Shown: in pieces, positions 6,811-14,288 of the stretch | How positions within the stretch are numbered: the stretch's first letter is position 1 | Layout of the letters: every line of letters starts with the position of its first letter | Origin: Bacillota bacterium | Lineage (GTDB): Bacteria > Bacillota > Clostridia > Christensenellales > UMGS416 | Length of the DNA: 15,495 nucleotides | NCBI GenBank assembly: GCA_023428265.1 | Contig: JAEYYW010000183.1 | Location: 1-15,495, forward strand | Direction: 5' to 3' | The notes under the pieces: generated by a model | Told to the model about the DNA's origin: nothing | Database searches by the model: none | What the model saw: the letters and a program-made list of their open reading frames with translations, nothing else | Position numbers and translations under genes: made by a program

Positions 6811-7987
6811 TGACATTCACCTCCAAATACCGTGCGACCTGATCAACATCCTTGTCGCCCCTGCCGGAAAGGTTGACCACGATGATCTTGTCCTTGCCCA
6901 TCTGCGGCGCCAGCTTCATTACGTGGGCCACGGCATGGGCAGACTCGATTGCCGGGATGATGCCCTCGGTGCGGGCCAGGAACTGGAAGGCCTCCACCGC
7001 TTCGCGATCGGTGGCACCGGCATATTCAGCCCGGCCTGTGGCGTGCAGCCAGGCGTGCTCCGGGCCGATGCCGGGGTAATCAAGGCCGGCAGAGATCGAG
7101 TAGACCGGCAGGATCTGGCCCTCCCGGTCCTGCAGGAAGTAGCTCTTCATGCCGTGAAACACGCCCACCGAACCCCGGGCGATCGTCGCGGCGTGACGCT
7201 CGGTCTCCACGCCGTCACCCTGCGCCTCCACGCCGATCAGCTTCACATCCTTGTCTTCCAGGAAGGGATGAAACAGCCCCATCGCGTTGCTGCCGCCGCC
7301 CACACAGGCCACCAGTGCGTCGGGCAGGCGGCCCTCCCGCTCCATCATCTGTGTGCGGACTTCCTGACCGATCACGCTCTGAAAATCTCGCACGATCATG
7401 GGGTATGGGTGCGGCCCCATCACCGAGCCAAACACATAGAAGGTGTCGTCCAGGCACTCGGTCCAGTGGCGCATGGCCTCGTTGACGGCGTCCTTCAGCA
7501 TGGCCGTGCCCGAGTCCACCGCGGTGACATCAGCCCCCAGCAGCCGCATGCGAAACACATTCAGTGCCTGGCGCTCGGTGTCCTCCCGGCCCATGAAGAT
7601 GCGGCACTGCATGCCGAAGAGCGACGCGGCGGTGGCGGTGGCCACACCGTGCTGGCCGGCACCGGTCTCTGCTATCACCCGCATGCAGCCCATCCTTTTT
7701 GCCAGCAGCGCCTGCCCCAGCACGTTGTTGATCTTGTGGGAGCCGGTGTGGTTCAGGTCTTCGCGCTTCAAATATACTTTGGCACCGCCCAGTGCCTCGG
7801 TCATGTTCCTGGCATAATAAAGCAGCGACGGCCTGCCGGCATAGTTGCGGTTTAAGTCTTCAAGTTCCCGCAGAAAGTCCGGGTCCTTGGAATACTGTTC
7901 ATAAGCCCTCTCAATGTCCAGCAGCGTGTTCATCAGCGTTTCCGGCACATATTGCCCGCCGAAGTCGCCATATCGTCCCTTTCTCAT
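6800..7987 (-). CDS. trpB: Tryptophan synthase beta subunit
   Basis: PLP enzyme that condenses indole with L-serine to give tryptophan, in complex with TrpA. 395 residues, full length for the standard TrpB1 type. Visible motifs: FGGQYVPETLM near the N-terminus, HTGSHKINN with the PLP lysine at Lys85, ETGAGQHG with the catalytic Glu107, and the phosphate-binding GGGSNAMG at 230-237. The ATG overlaps the trpF stop by 4 bp and is preceded by GGAGGGG. All key residues are intact. Confidence 0.98.
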   Translation of the reverse strand: MRKGRYGDFGGQYVPETLMNTLLDIERAYEQYSKDPDFLRELEDLNRNYAGRPSLLYYARNMTEALGGAKVYLKREDLNHTGSHKINNVLGQALLAKRMGCMRVIAETGAGQHGVATATAASLFGMQCRIFMGREDTERQALNVFRMRLLGADVTAVDSGTAMLKDAVNEAMRHWTECLDDTFYVFGSVMGPHPYPMIVRDFQSVIGQEVRTQMMEREGRLPDALVACVGGGSNAMGLFHPFLEDKDVKLIGVEAQGDGVETERHAATIARGSVGVFHGMKSYFLQDREGQILPVYSISAGLDYPGIGPEHAWLHATGRAEYAGATDREAVEAFQFLARTEGIIPAIESAHAVAHVMKLAPQMGKDKIIVVNLSGRGDKDVDQVARYLEVNVNEQ

Positions 7988-8607
7988 CGTTCCCCTCCTC
8001 TGGCCAGCTCGATGAACCGGCCAATCTTGTCAAAGTCCTTTTTGCCATCGGTCTCCACACCGGAGCTCACATCCACGCCCAGTGGCTGAAGCAACCGGAT
8101 CGCTTCGGCCACATTGTCCTCATGCAGGCCTCCTGCCAGCAGATAGAGTTTTGAAAACCCCGCGAGCAGCCGCCAGTCAAAGGCCTGCCCTGCCCCACCG
8201 GCCGCTCCTTCCGCATAAGCATCCAGCAGCAACAGGTCAGATTTTGAATCAGCAGCCGGGCCGAGCGATGCGGCATCGCGCACACGGATGGCTTTGATCA
8301 CTGCCACATCCGGCGGCAGCAGCCCGCGCAGCGCGGCGACATAACCATTATCCTCACCGCCGTGCAGCTGCACCGCCCGAAGCCCGCACATCCCGGCAAT
8401 GGCCGCAACAGTCTCCAGCCGTTCATCCACGAACACGCCCACCGGCACAATCTCCGGACTGAGACGCGCAGCCAACTCCCTGGCAAGCCCCGCCGAAACC
8501 TGACGGCGGCCTGGGGCGAACACAAAGCCGGCGAAGTCCGGGTGAAAATGATTGACCGCTTCCACATCCTCCGGCCTCATGAGCCCGCAGATCTTCACCA
8601 GTGTCAT
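7984..8607 (-). CDS. trpF: Phosphoribosylanthranilate isomerase
   Basis: Converts N-(5-phosphoribosyl)anthranilate to CdRP, the third step of the branch from chorismate. 207 residues, normal for a stand-alone TrpF. Motifs: KICG with the catalytic Cys7, VQLHG at 79-83, LLLLDAY with the catalytic Asp129, GAGQAFDW (138-145), and DVSSGVET (179-186), which binds phosphate. Most TrpF proteins have GGTG where this one has GGAG, a mild change. It overlaps trpC and trpB by 4 bp each, so it is embedded in the coupled block. Confidence 0.97.
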   Translation of the reverse strand: MTLVKICGLMRPEDVEAVNHFHPDFAGFVFAPGRRQVSAGLARELAARLSPEIVPVGVFVDERLETVAAIAGMCGLRAVQLHGGEDNGYVAALRGLLPPDVAVIKAIRVRDAASLGPAADSKSDLLLLDAYAEGAAGGAGQAFDWRLLAGFSKLYLLAGGLHEDNVAEAIRLLQPLGVDVSSGVETDGKKDFDKIGRFIELARGGER

Positions 8608-9380
8608 GGGCTACCTCGCAATTCCCGCAGCGCCGCCGCCGCATCCGGCGCACGCATCAGCGCCTCACCCACGAGGATTGCATCGGCGCCGGCATCGCGC
8701 ATGCGGCGGGCATCTTCGGCGGTGTGGATGCCGCTTTCAGCCACACTGAGCACCTCCGCCGGCACATGGCGGCACAGCGTCTCAAAGGCTGCCAGATCCA
8801 CTGCCATTGTCATAAGGTCACGGTTGTTGATGCCGATGATGGCTGCGCCGCAGTCGGCGCAGCGCTTCACCTCCGCTTCGGTGTGGGCCTCATAAAGGCA
8901 GGCAAGGCCGTATTCGGCGGCCAGCGCGGAAAACTGCCGCATCTGTTGGTCATCGAGGATGGCGGCAATCAAAAGGATCGCATCGGCCCCGATGGCTCTC
9001 GCCCCGATCACCTGCCGGGCATCAATCACAAAGTCCTTGCGCAGCACCGGAAGGCCCACGGCGGCACGCACCTGCGTGAGATACCGGTTGCAACCCCGGA
9101 ACCAATGGCGCTCGGTGAGCACCGAGACGGCCGCAGCGCCGCCGGCTTCATACTGCATGGCGATCGCAGTCGGGTCAAACTCCCCGGCAATCAACCCTTT
9201 GGAAGGCGACGCACGCTTTACCTCGGCGATGACCGACAAACCGGGGGCCGCAAGGGCCGCACGGAAGTCTCGCACAGGGGCCGCCTGCCTCGCCTGCCGC
9301 ACAAGAGTCGGCAGCGGCACGGCCTGTTCCTCCATTCTGAGATCCAGCCGCTTGGCGGCCACAATGTCATCCAATATCAT
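8604..9380 (-). CDS. trpC: Indole-3-glycerol phosphate synthase
   Basis: Closes the indole ring of CdRP with loss of CO2 and water. 258 residues, a single-domain TrpC not fused to TrpF. Motifs: IAEVKRASPSKG with Lys55, LRKDFV with Lys115, the glutamate in LYEAH (Glu164), GINNRDL (183-189) and VAESGI (213-218). The catalytic lysine pair and glutamate are in place. The ATG at 9380 overlaps the trpD stop by 4 bp, with GGAGG 7 nt upstream. Confidence 0.97.
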   Translation of the reverse strand: MILDDIVAAKRLDLRMEEQAVPLPTLVRQARQAAPVRDFRAALAAPGLSVIAEVKRASPSKGLIAGEFDPTAIAMQYEAGGAAAVSVLTERHWFRGCNRYLTQVRAAVGLPVLRKDFVIDARQVIGARAIGADAILLIAAILDDQQMRQFSALAAEYGLACLYEAHTEAEVKRCADCGAAIIGINNRDLMTMAVDLAAFETLCRHVPAEVLSVAESGIHTAEDARRMRDAGADAILVGEALMRAPDAAAALRELRGSP

Positions 9381-10402
9381 GCGGAAGCCTCCGTCGCCTG
9401 CCGGGAAGCGGCCTTATAGTCCTCCAGCTTTTTCATCGCAGCGCCGGAGTCGATGGCCTCGCAGGCAAGCGCAAGGCCCGTCTTGATCGTGGGGGCAATG
9501 CCGGCAATGTAGAGAGCAGCCGCTGCGTTTAAGACCGTAATGTCACGCTTGGGGCCACGCTGGCCTTTGAGGATGGACAGTAAAATCTGGGCGTTCAAGG
9601 CCGCGTCGCCGCCGCGGATGTCCTCAAGACTGGCTGGCTTGATGCCGAATTGCTCCGGGTGCAGCAGGTAGCCGGAGAGCCTGCCGCCCCGCACCTCGCA
9701 CACCGTGGTCGGTGCGGAAATGGAGATCTCGTCCAGCCCGTCGTGGCTGTGCACGACCATCGCGCTTTTCACACCCAGCGTCATCAGCGCCCTTGCCAGC
9801 GGCTCCACAAACCGTTCCTCACACACGCCCAGCAGTTGGTGGGGGGCATTGGCCGGGTTGGCAAGAGGCCCCAGCAGGTTGAAGACGGTGCGCAGGCCCA
9901 GCTCCCGCCTGGGGCCGGCGGCGTGCTTCATCGAGAGGTGATAAGCCGGGGCAAACATGAAGCACAGGCCGGTCTGCGCAAAGCACCGGGCGGCCTGCTC
10001 CTTGGTGAGCGTGATGTTAACCCCCAGGCTTTCCAGCACGTCTGCAGCACCACACCGGCTGGAGACGGACCGCCCGCCGTGCTTGGCCACCGGCATGCCG
10101 GCCGCCGCCACCACAAACGCCGCCGTGGTGGAGATGTTGAACGTGTTGGCACCGTCGCCCCCGGTGCCCACAATGTCAATGGAGTCAGCATTGAGCGCCA
10201 CATGCTCGGCCTTTTCACGCATCACTCTGGCGCAGCCGATGATCTCCTCCGTCGACTCCCCCTTCATGCGCATGGCGGCCAGAAATGCGCCGATCTGCGC
10301 CGATGTGGCCTCGCCGGTCATGATTTCGGTCATGGCGGCGGCGGCTTCGTCGGCGGTGATGTTTTTGCCGGAAATCAGCTTCGCGATGGATTCTTTGATC
10401 AT
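9377..10402 (-). CDS. trpD: Anthranilate phosphoribosyltransferase
   Basis: Transfers the phosphoribosyl group of PRPP to anthranilate. 341 residues, normal length, without a fused TrpG domain. Motifs: GTGGDGANTFNIST (79-92) for PRPP binding, KHGGRSVSSRCGAADVLE (107-124), and GPRRELGLRTVFNLLGPLANP (163-183). The ATG at 10402 has AAAGGAGG 6 nt upstream, strong enough for independent initiation. That matters because trpG ends 176 bp earlier, beyond the repeat-bearing spacer, so trpD cannot be coupled to it. Confidence 0.97.
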   Translation of the reverse strand: MIKESIAKLISGKNITADEAAAAMTEIMTGEATSAQIGAFLAAMRMKGESTEEIIGCARVMREKAEHVALNADSIDIVGTGGDGANTFNISTTAAFVVAAAGMPVAKHGGRSVSSRCGAADVLESLGVNITLTKEQAARCFAQTGLCFMFAPAYHLSMKHAAGPRRELGLRTVFNLLGPLANPANAPHQLLGVCEERFVEPLARALMTLGVKSAMVVHSHDGLDEISISAPTTVCEVRGGRLSGYLLHPEQFGIKPASLEDIRGGDAALNAQILLSILKGQRGPKRDITVLNAAAALYIAGIAPTIKTGLALACEAIDSGAAMKKLEDYKAASRQATEASA

Positions 10403-10418
10403 GGTGGGCCTCCTTTGG

Positions 10419-10446
10419 CAGTAGCCAGTAGCGAGTAGTCAGTAGC
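10419..10446. repeat. Four tandem CAGTAGC-type heptamers
   Basis: Four 7-bp units in a row: CAGTAGC, CAGTAGC, GAGTAGT, CAGTAGC. They lie in the trpG-trpD spacer, 9 bp upstream of the trpD ribosome binding site. No coding frame explains them. They may be one edge of a dispersed intergenic repeat together with the palindromes beside them. Confidence 0.8.
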
Positions 10447-10480
10447 AGGATGAGTGTCATTATGTCCGGGAGCCTCCCTA

Positions 10481-10570
10481 CCCCCTTTGTTTTTGCCAAA
10501 GGCAAAAATTCAAGGGGGGATGCCGCCGCAGCGGCAGGGGGGATTTGCCAAGGATAGCCGCAGCGACAGG
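10481..10570. repeat. Palindromic and direct-repeat element in the trpG-trpD spacer
   Basis: Three signals sit together. First, a long imperfect inverted repeat at 10481-10518 pairs CCCCCTT and TTTTTGCC with their complements around an AAA loop. Second, a perfect 6-bp hairpin at 10521-10536 (TGCCGC, loop CGCA, GCGGCA) is flanked by two direct copies of GGGGGGAT (10514-10521 and 10537-10544). Third, GCCGCAGCGGCAGG at 10525-10538 recurs at 10557-10570 with one change. No U-tract follows the hairpins, so they do not look like terminators. The layout resembles a REP- or MITE-like extragenic element. Whether it is repeated elsewhere in the genome cannot be seen here. Confidence 0.7.
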
Positions 10571-10578
10571 CAGGAGTT

Positions 10579-11157
10579 TTATTGGGGAGCATACTCCAAA
10601 AAATTCCTCACCATCTCCATCCCCCGCTCGGTCAGCACCGACTCGGGGTGAAACTGGATGCCGAACACCGGGTGAACGCGGTGGGCCAGGCCCATGATCA
10701 CACCGTCGGTGGTCTCGGCGGTGATGGCTAGCTCCTCCGGCAGGCTCTCGCGCTCCACCACCAGCGAGTGGTAGCGGCCCACCTTGAGCACCGGCGGCAG
10801 GCCGTGGAAGACCGGGCAGCCGGAGGCGATGTGGGTGTCGGTGGCTTTGCCGTGCACAGGGCCGGAAGGCGAACGAATCACCTGGCCGCCATAGGCCTCG
10901 CCAATGGCCTGATGCCCCAGGCACACGCCAAGGATGGGGTATTCCGCACCCAGCTTGCGGATCACCTCAATGGTGATGCCCGCATCAGCGGGATAGCCGG
11001 GGCCGGGGGAAAGGATGATGTGACTGGGGTTCATCCGGCGGATATCATCAATATCCAGCTTGTCATTGCGCACCACGGTGATTTGGGGGTTGATCATGCC
11101 GGCATATTGGTAAAGGTTGTAGGTGAAGGAATCATAATTGTCGATCAGCAGGATCAT
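10579..11157 (-). CDS. trpG: Anthranilate synthase glutamine amidotransferase subunit
   Basis: Class I glutamine amidotransferase that supplies ammonia from glutamine to TrpE. 192 residues, normal length. Motifs: DNYDSFTYNL (6-15), SPGPG (50-54), GVCLGHQAIGEAYGG with the nucleophile Cys79, RYHSL (128-132), and HPES with His170 and Glu172, so the triad is complete. The start is only 2 nt after the trpE stop, so TrpE and TrpG are likely made together in equal amounts. A dual role with PabB for folate (pabA) is possible in such organisms, but the operon position favours trpG. Confidence 0.96.
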   Translation of the reverse strand: MILLIDNYDSFTYNLYQYAGMINPQITVVRNDKLDIDDIRRMNPSHIILSPGPGYPADAGITIEVIRKLGAEYPILGVCLGHQAIGEAYGGQVIRSPSGPVHGKATDTHIASGCPVFHGLPPVLKVGRYHSLVVERESLPEELAITAETTDGVIMGLAHRVHPVFGIQFHPESVLTERGMEMVRNFLEYAPQ

Positions 11158-11159
11158 TG

Positions 11160-12632
11160 TCAGCCCCCCACTTCCCGGAGCGCCTTGAGGAGCGCACCGG
11201 CTTTATTGAGCGATTCTTCGTATTCGGTCTCCGGCACTGAATCGGCCACGATGCCGGCACCGGCCTGCACATGGGCAAGCCCGTCCTTGAAGAGGATCGT
11301 GCGGATCGTGATGCAACAATCCAGGTTGCCATCAAAGGAGAGGTAGCCGATGGCCCCGCCATACAGGCCCCGGCGGGTGGGCTCCAGCTCGTCAATGATC
11401 TCCATCGCCCTGATCTTCGGCGCGCCGGACAGTGTGCCTGCCGGCAGCACCGCCATCAGCGCGTCAAAGGCCGTGAGGCCTTGCCGCAGCCTGCCCTGCA
11501 CTGTGGAGCAGATGTGCATCACATGGGAATACTTCAGCACCCGTTTGAGCTCCGTGAGCTTCACCGAGCCAAACTCCGAGACCTTGCCGATGTCGTTGCG
11601 GCCCAGATCCACCAGCATCATGTGCTCGGCCAGCTCTTTTTCGTCGGCCATCAGTTCCGCTTCCAGCATTGCATCCTCCTCCGGCGTTGCTCCCCGGGGG
11701 CGGGTGCCGGCGATGGGGCAGGTCTCCACAACGCCGCCCTCGCAGCGGGTGAGCATCTCCGGCGACGCGCCTGCCACGGTGTAGCTGTCAAACTTCAGAT
11801 AGAACATGTAGGGCGAGGGGTTGGAAACCCGGAGCCTGCGGTAGACCTCGAAGGGGTCGGCGGTGAACGGCATGGTTTGCCGCTGTGAAAGCACCACCTG
11901 GAAGATGTCGCCGTTCACGATGTATTGCTTGGCACGGTTCACGATCTCGTAATAGGCTTCCCTGCTCATGTTGCTCAGCGGCTGCGCTTTGGCCTGCGTC
12001 GCAGCGGAACGGGCCCTGTCAGCTTTCCACCGGGCGCCGCTGATCAAGCGGGAGATGGACTCCAGCCGCTCGCAGGCCCGCTGATAGTTCACCTCCAGGT
12101 CACCCTTCACCGGCATCTGCACGATCATCGTAAGCTTCTGCCGGAGGTGGTCGAACGCGATCATCTCATCGGCGATCATGAAATGGCAGTCAGGCATCTC
12201 CAGGTCATCCGGCGGCGGATCCGGCAGCTTTTCCACGCTGCGCACCATGTCGTAACTGAAATAGCCCACCGCCCCACCTGGCAGCCGGGGCATGCCCTCC
12301 ACCCGGGGGCTGCGGAAGCGGCCCAGCATTGCCTGCACGATGCGAAACGGGTTGCCCCTGATCTTTTCGGCGGCCCCGTCGCGGGTTTGCATCAGCGCCG
12401 TGTTGTCGCGGATGCGGATCGTGGCGATGGGGTCACGGCCGATGAAGGAGTAACGGGCCCATTTTTCACCGCCCTCCACGCTGTCCAGCAGGAAGCAATA
12501 GGGGCTGGTGTCCTTGAAGCGCAGAAACACGCTCACCGGCGTTTCGGTGTCTGCCATCTCGTCCATTGCGACGGGGACATAGTCGTAGCCCTCCGCCAAT
12601 GCCTTGACCTGCTCAAATGTCGGGTATGCCAT
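11160..12632 (-). CDS. trpE: Anthranilate synthase component I
   Basis: Makes anthranilate from chorismate using ammonia delivered by TrpG; the committed and feedback-inhibited step. 490 residues from the preferred ATG at 12632, with AAAGGAG ending 9 nt upstream. A TTG at 12653 would add seven residues but has no suitable binding site. Motifs: LLDS (48-51) at the place of the tryptophan-sensing LLES motif, IAGTRPRG (307-314), HMMLVDLGRND (337-347), SGAPKIRAME (402-411) and AGAGIVADS (457-465). The tryptophan-sensing serine is kept, so feedback inhibition is expected. First gene after the T-box leader. Confidence 0.97.
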   Translation of the reverse strand: MAYPTFEQVKALAEGYDYVPVAMDEMADTETPVSVFLRFKDTSPYCFLLDSVEGGEKWARYSFIGRDPIATIRIRDNTALMQTRDGAAEKIRGNPFRIVQAMLGRFRSPRVEGMPRLPGGAVGYFSYDMVRSVEKLPDPPPDDLEMPDCHFMIADEMIAFDHLRQKLTMIVQMPVKGDLEVNYQRACERLESISRLISGARWKADRARSAATQAKAQPLSNMSREAYYEIVNRAKQYIVNGDIFQVVLSQRQTMPFTADPFEVYRRLRVSNPSPYMFYLKFDSYTVAGASPEMLTRCEGGVVETCPIAGTRPRGATPEEDAMLEAELMADEKELAEHMMLVDLGRNDIGKVSEFGSVKLTELKRVLKYSHVMHICSTVQGRLRQGLTAFDALMAVLPAGTLSGAPKIRAMEIIDELEPTRRGLYGGAIGYLSFDGNLDCCITIRTILFKDGLAHVQAGAGIVADSVPETEYEESLNKAGALLKALREVGG

Positions 12633-12664
12633 GGTCACCCACTCCTTTCCCAATTGAAATGAAG

Positions 12665-12705
12665 AAAAAAAAACGCGCCTGTCCTTGTTTCCAAGGACAG
12701 GCGCG
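12665..12705 (-). terminator. T-box regulated terminator in the trp leader
   Basis: A perfect 14-bp stem (12674-12687 with 12692-12705) closed by a GAAA tetraloop on the RNA, followed by nine uridines (12673-12665). This is a strong intrinsic terminator 33 bp upstream of the trpE start. The CCUUG in its 5' arm can instead pair with CAAGG upstream of the T-box sequence, giving the antiterminator. Confidence 0.95.
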
Positions 12706-12946
12706 ATGCCTGCGGTACCACCTTGCTTGACGCCAAAAGCGCCCTGCTTCTATCAGAGTGCCAACACACCCCTGGCCGTTCACGCTGGCCATGCGTCGGA
12801 TATTACTGGCAGCAAGCTGCTTTCTCTCCGCCTTCAGGAGCCCATTGTGCTATGCCGTGTCCTGCCCCGATTCCACCACCCGGAGCTCTCTGAAAAGGCG
12901 TGCGCCAGCTTTACTTCTCCATCAAAAGTTTGGCTATTCGGTTGTT
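12665..12946 (-). promoter_or_regulatory. T-box riboswitch (tRNA-Trp responsive) controlling the trp operon
   Basis: A leader RNA of about 280 nt. The conserved T-box sequence AAGGTGGTACCGC occupies 12724-12712, just before the terminator. Its UGGU is the part that pairs with the acceptor end of uncharged tRNA. Upstream, stem I features are visible: GGAGAAGTA (12921-12913), CAGAGAGC (12892-12885) and GGTGGTGGAA (12879-12870). The 3' side of the specifier loop reads CACAATGGGCTCC. The best specifier is UGG at 12844-12842, the tryptophan codon, followed by a purine as usual. Uncharged tRNA-Trp should favour antitermination and trp expression. The specifier was placed by eye without a folded model. 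Confidence 0.92.
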
Positions 12947-12952
12947 GGGGTT

Positions 12953-12981
12953 ATTTTAGTGCGCTGAAGCGATTTTGTCAA
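12953..12981 (-). promoter_or_regulatory. Sigma-A promoter of the trp operon
   Basis: Minus strand TTGACA (12976-12981), 17-bp spacer, TAAAAT (12953-12958), which is nearly ideal. The predicted start near 12946 places the whole T-box leader in the transcript. The promoter looks strong and unregulated at initiation, leaving control to the riboswitch. Confidence 0.88.
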
Positions 12982-12997
12982 GCGTTATTTTCGCAAC

Positions 12998-13017
12998 CCA
13001 GTTGAGAGCTCAACCGG
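12998..13017 (-). terminator. Weak hairpin after the DUF3237 gene, possible terminator
   Basis: On the minus strand CCGGTTGAG pairs with CTCAACTGG, including one G-T wobble, around a very short loop. It lies 7 bp after the stop codon of the DUF3237 gene. No U-tract follows, so it may be a rho-dependent or transcript-stabilising hairpin, or nothing. Confidence 0.3.
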
Positions 13018-13024
13018 CAAGCCC

Positions 13025-13450
13025 CTAAGCCATTTTGTGAATCACAATATCCACCGCGCCGGGCTCCTCGGGGATGTTGAGCTCGCCCACGAACACGCCG
13101 GACTCCAGAAAGGAGTATTTGCCGCCGTGATCCACCAGGAAACGGGGCGTTGTCTTGATCACAGAATCACCCATGCGCTCATTGTTGATGACGCCTTCGT
13201 TTTCCACGGAGATCACCGCGCCGTCGTCCGTCTGCAGCCAGTATTTGGCAAACACATGGGAATGCGCATCGTCCAGGCGGGTGTTCCAGTCGGCTCCGCC
13301 GGGGCAAACCCGCCCCCGGATGCCAGGGCCTTCAAAATGCCCGCCGGTGATCGGAAGGATCACCAGGAAACCGCGCTGTGTGGCCCCGACCGGCAGGGGC
13401 TCGCCGATGGTGACGTGAAGCCTCATGATGATTGCTGAATCCAGCGGCAT
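13025..13450 (-). CDS. DUF3237 domain protein
   Basis: 141 residues from the preferred ATG at 13450, which has GGGGGAG 5 nt upstream and starts 14 bp after the esterase stop. A longer frame beginning at 13498 inside the esterase gene has no comparable site. The protein shows the DUF3237 pattern: GPGIRGRVCPGGADW, then YWLQTDDGAVISVENEGV, a TPRF motif and FLESGVFVGE. The family is a small single-domain beta-rich fold of unknown biochemical role, often beside catabolic genes. No signal peptide, so cytosolic. It is the last gene of the esterase cluster. The assignment rests on recalled family patterns. Confidence 0.75.
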   Translation of the reverse strand: MPLDSAIIMRLHVTIGEPLPVGATQRGFLVILPITGGHFEGPGIRGRVCPGGADWNTRLDDAHSHVFAKYWLQTDDGAVISVENEGVINNERMGDSVIKTTPRFLVDHGGKYSFLESGVFVGELNIPEEPGAVDIVIHKMA

Positions 13451-13464
13451 CGTTACTCCCCCTG

Positions 13465-14268
13465 TCATTGGCCCGCCTGCGGCTTGCCGTAGAGCCATTC
13501 CATCGCCTTCTCGATATGGTCATCCCAAAACGCCCAGTTGTGCACACCGGCGTTTTCCCGGTACTCGTGGGCATAACCGATATCGGTGAGGTGCCGGTGG
13601 AGGCTGCGGTTCGGCTCCAGCAGGAAATCCTCGGTGCCGCAGGCCATATAGATCCTGGGGAGTGTCTCGCCCCGCTCCAGCAAGCCGCTCGCCAGAGCCT
13701 TGGGATCCTTGTCGCTGCCGGAAAGCTGCTTCAGGTCGCCAAACACATGGGCGTAATAGCTGTATGGCGCCACACCCGTGCTCTCGCCCTCCTTCAGCTG
13801 GGAGACCTGGTCGGTGATGAAGGCCGAAGATAACGCGACAATGCTGCCGAACACATCATTGTGCTTCAGGCCGTTGCGCATCGCGCCGTAACCGCCCATT
13901 GAAAGGCCCGCGATCGTGGTGTCCTCGCGGCGGTTGGAAAGCGGGAATACTTTACGCGTCAGCTCCACCAGCTCCTCGGCCACATACTTTCCGTAGTATT
14001 CACCCATGGCCTCGTCGTCCAAATAAAACGAGTTGTTGCAGGACGGCATCACCACGGCCACGCGATAGATCTGCGACAGCAGGCTGATGCGGGACTCCCT
14101 GAGCCAATCGGTGTTGCTGCCCGAATAGCCGTGCAGCAGATAGATGGTCTTGTAGGGCCTGCCATCCCCGGAGCCGGGAGCAGCGGCCTGCTCCACGGGA
14201 ATCACTACCGAAACCGGGACAAGCCTCTTTAGCGACTTGGAAAAGAATTCAGCCTGAAATGTTGCCAT
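13465..14268 (-). CDS. Alpha/beta-hydrolase esterase (esterase D / tributyrin esterase type)
   Basis: 267 residues of the putative-esterase family that includes FrmB, tributyrin esterase and CE1-type feruloyl or acetyl esterases. The catalytic triad is visible: Ser123 in GLSMGGYG, Asp214 in GTEDFLL and His243 in GVHNWAFW. LLHGYSG (44-50) supplies the oxyanion hole. There is no signal peptide, so it acts inside the cell on soluble esters, perhaps imported oligosaccharides carrying acyl groups. The ATG at 14268 has GAGGAGG 7 nt upstream. It lies 20 bp after the UROD-like gene and 14 bp before the DUF3237 gene. S-formylglutathione hydrolase is an alternative, but no formaldehyde genes are nearby. 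Confidence 0.88.
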   Translation of the reverse strand: MATFQAEFFSKSLKRLVPVSVVIPVEQAAAPGSGDGRPYKTIYLLHGYSGSNTDWLRESRISLLSQIYRVAVVMPSCNNSFYLDDEAMGEYYGKYVAEELVELTRKVFPLSNRREDTTIAGLSMGGYGAMRNGLKHNDVFGSIVALSSAFITDQVSQLKEGESTGVAPYSYYAHVFGDLKQLSGSDKDPKALASGLLERGETLPRIYMACGTEDFLLEPNRSLHRHLTDIGYAHEYRENAGVHNWAFWDDHIEKAMEWLYGKPQAGQ

Positions 14269-14288
14269 GGGTTTTCCTCCTCATAAAA

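Noticed and set aside
6662..7855. 397-codon plus-strand open frame antisense to trpA and trpB
   Set aside because: Complement of highly conserved trp genes; low-complexity composition and no family resemblance.
10419..10446. Tandem heptamers considered as part of a CRISPR array
   Set aside because: Units are 7 bp and directly adjacent, with no spacers, and no cas genes are present.
10481..10518. Inverted repeat considered as an intra-operon terminator
   Set aside because: Neither strand has a U-tract after the stem and the stem has an internal loop, so it does not fit an intrinsic terminator.
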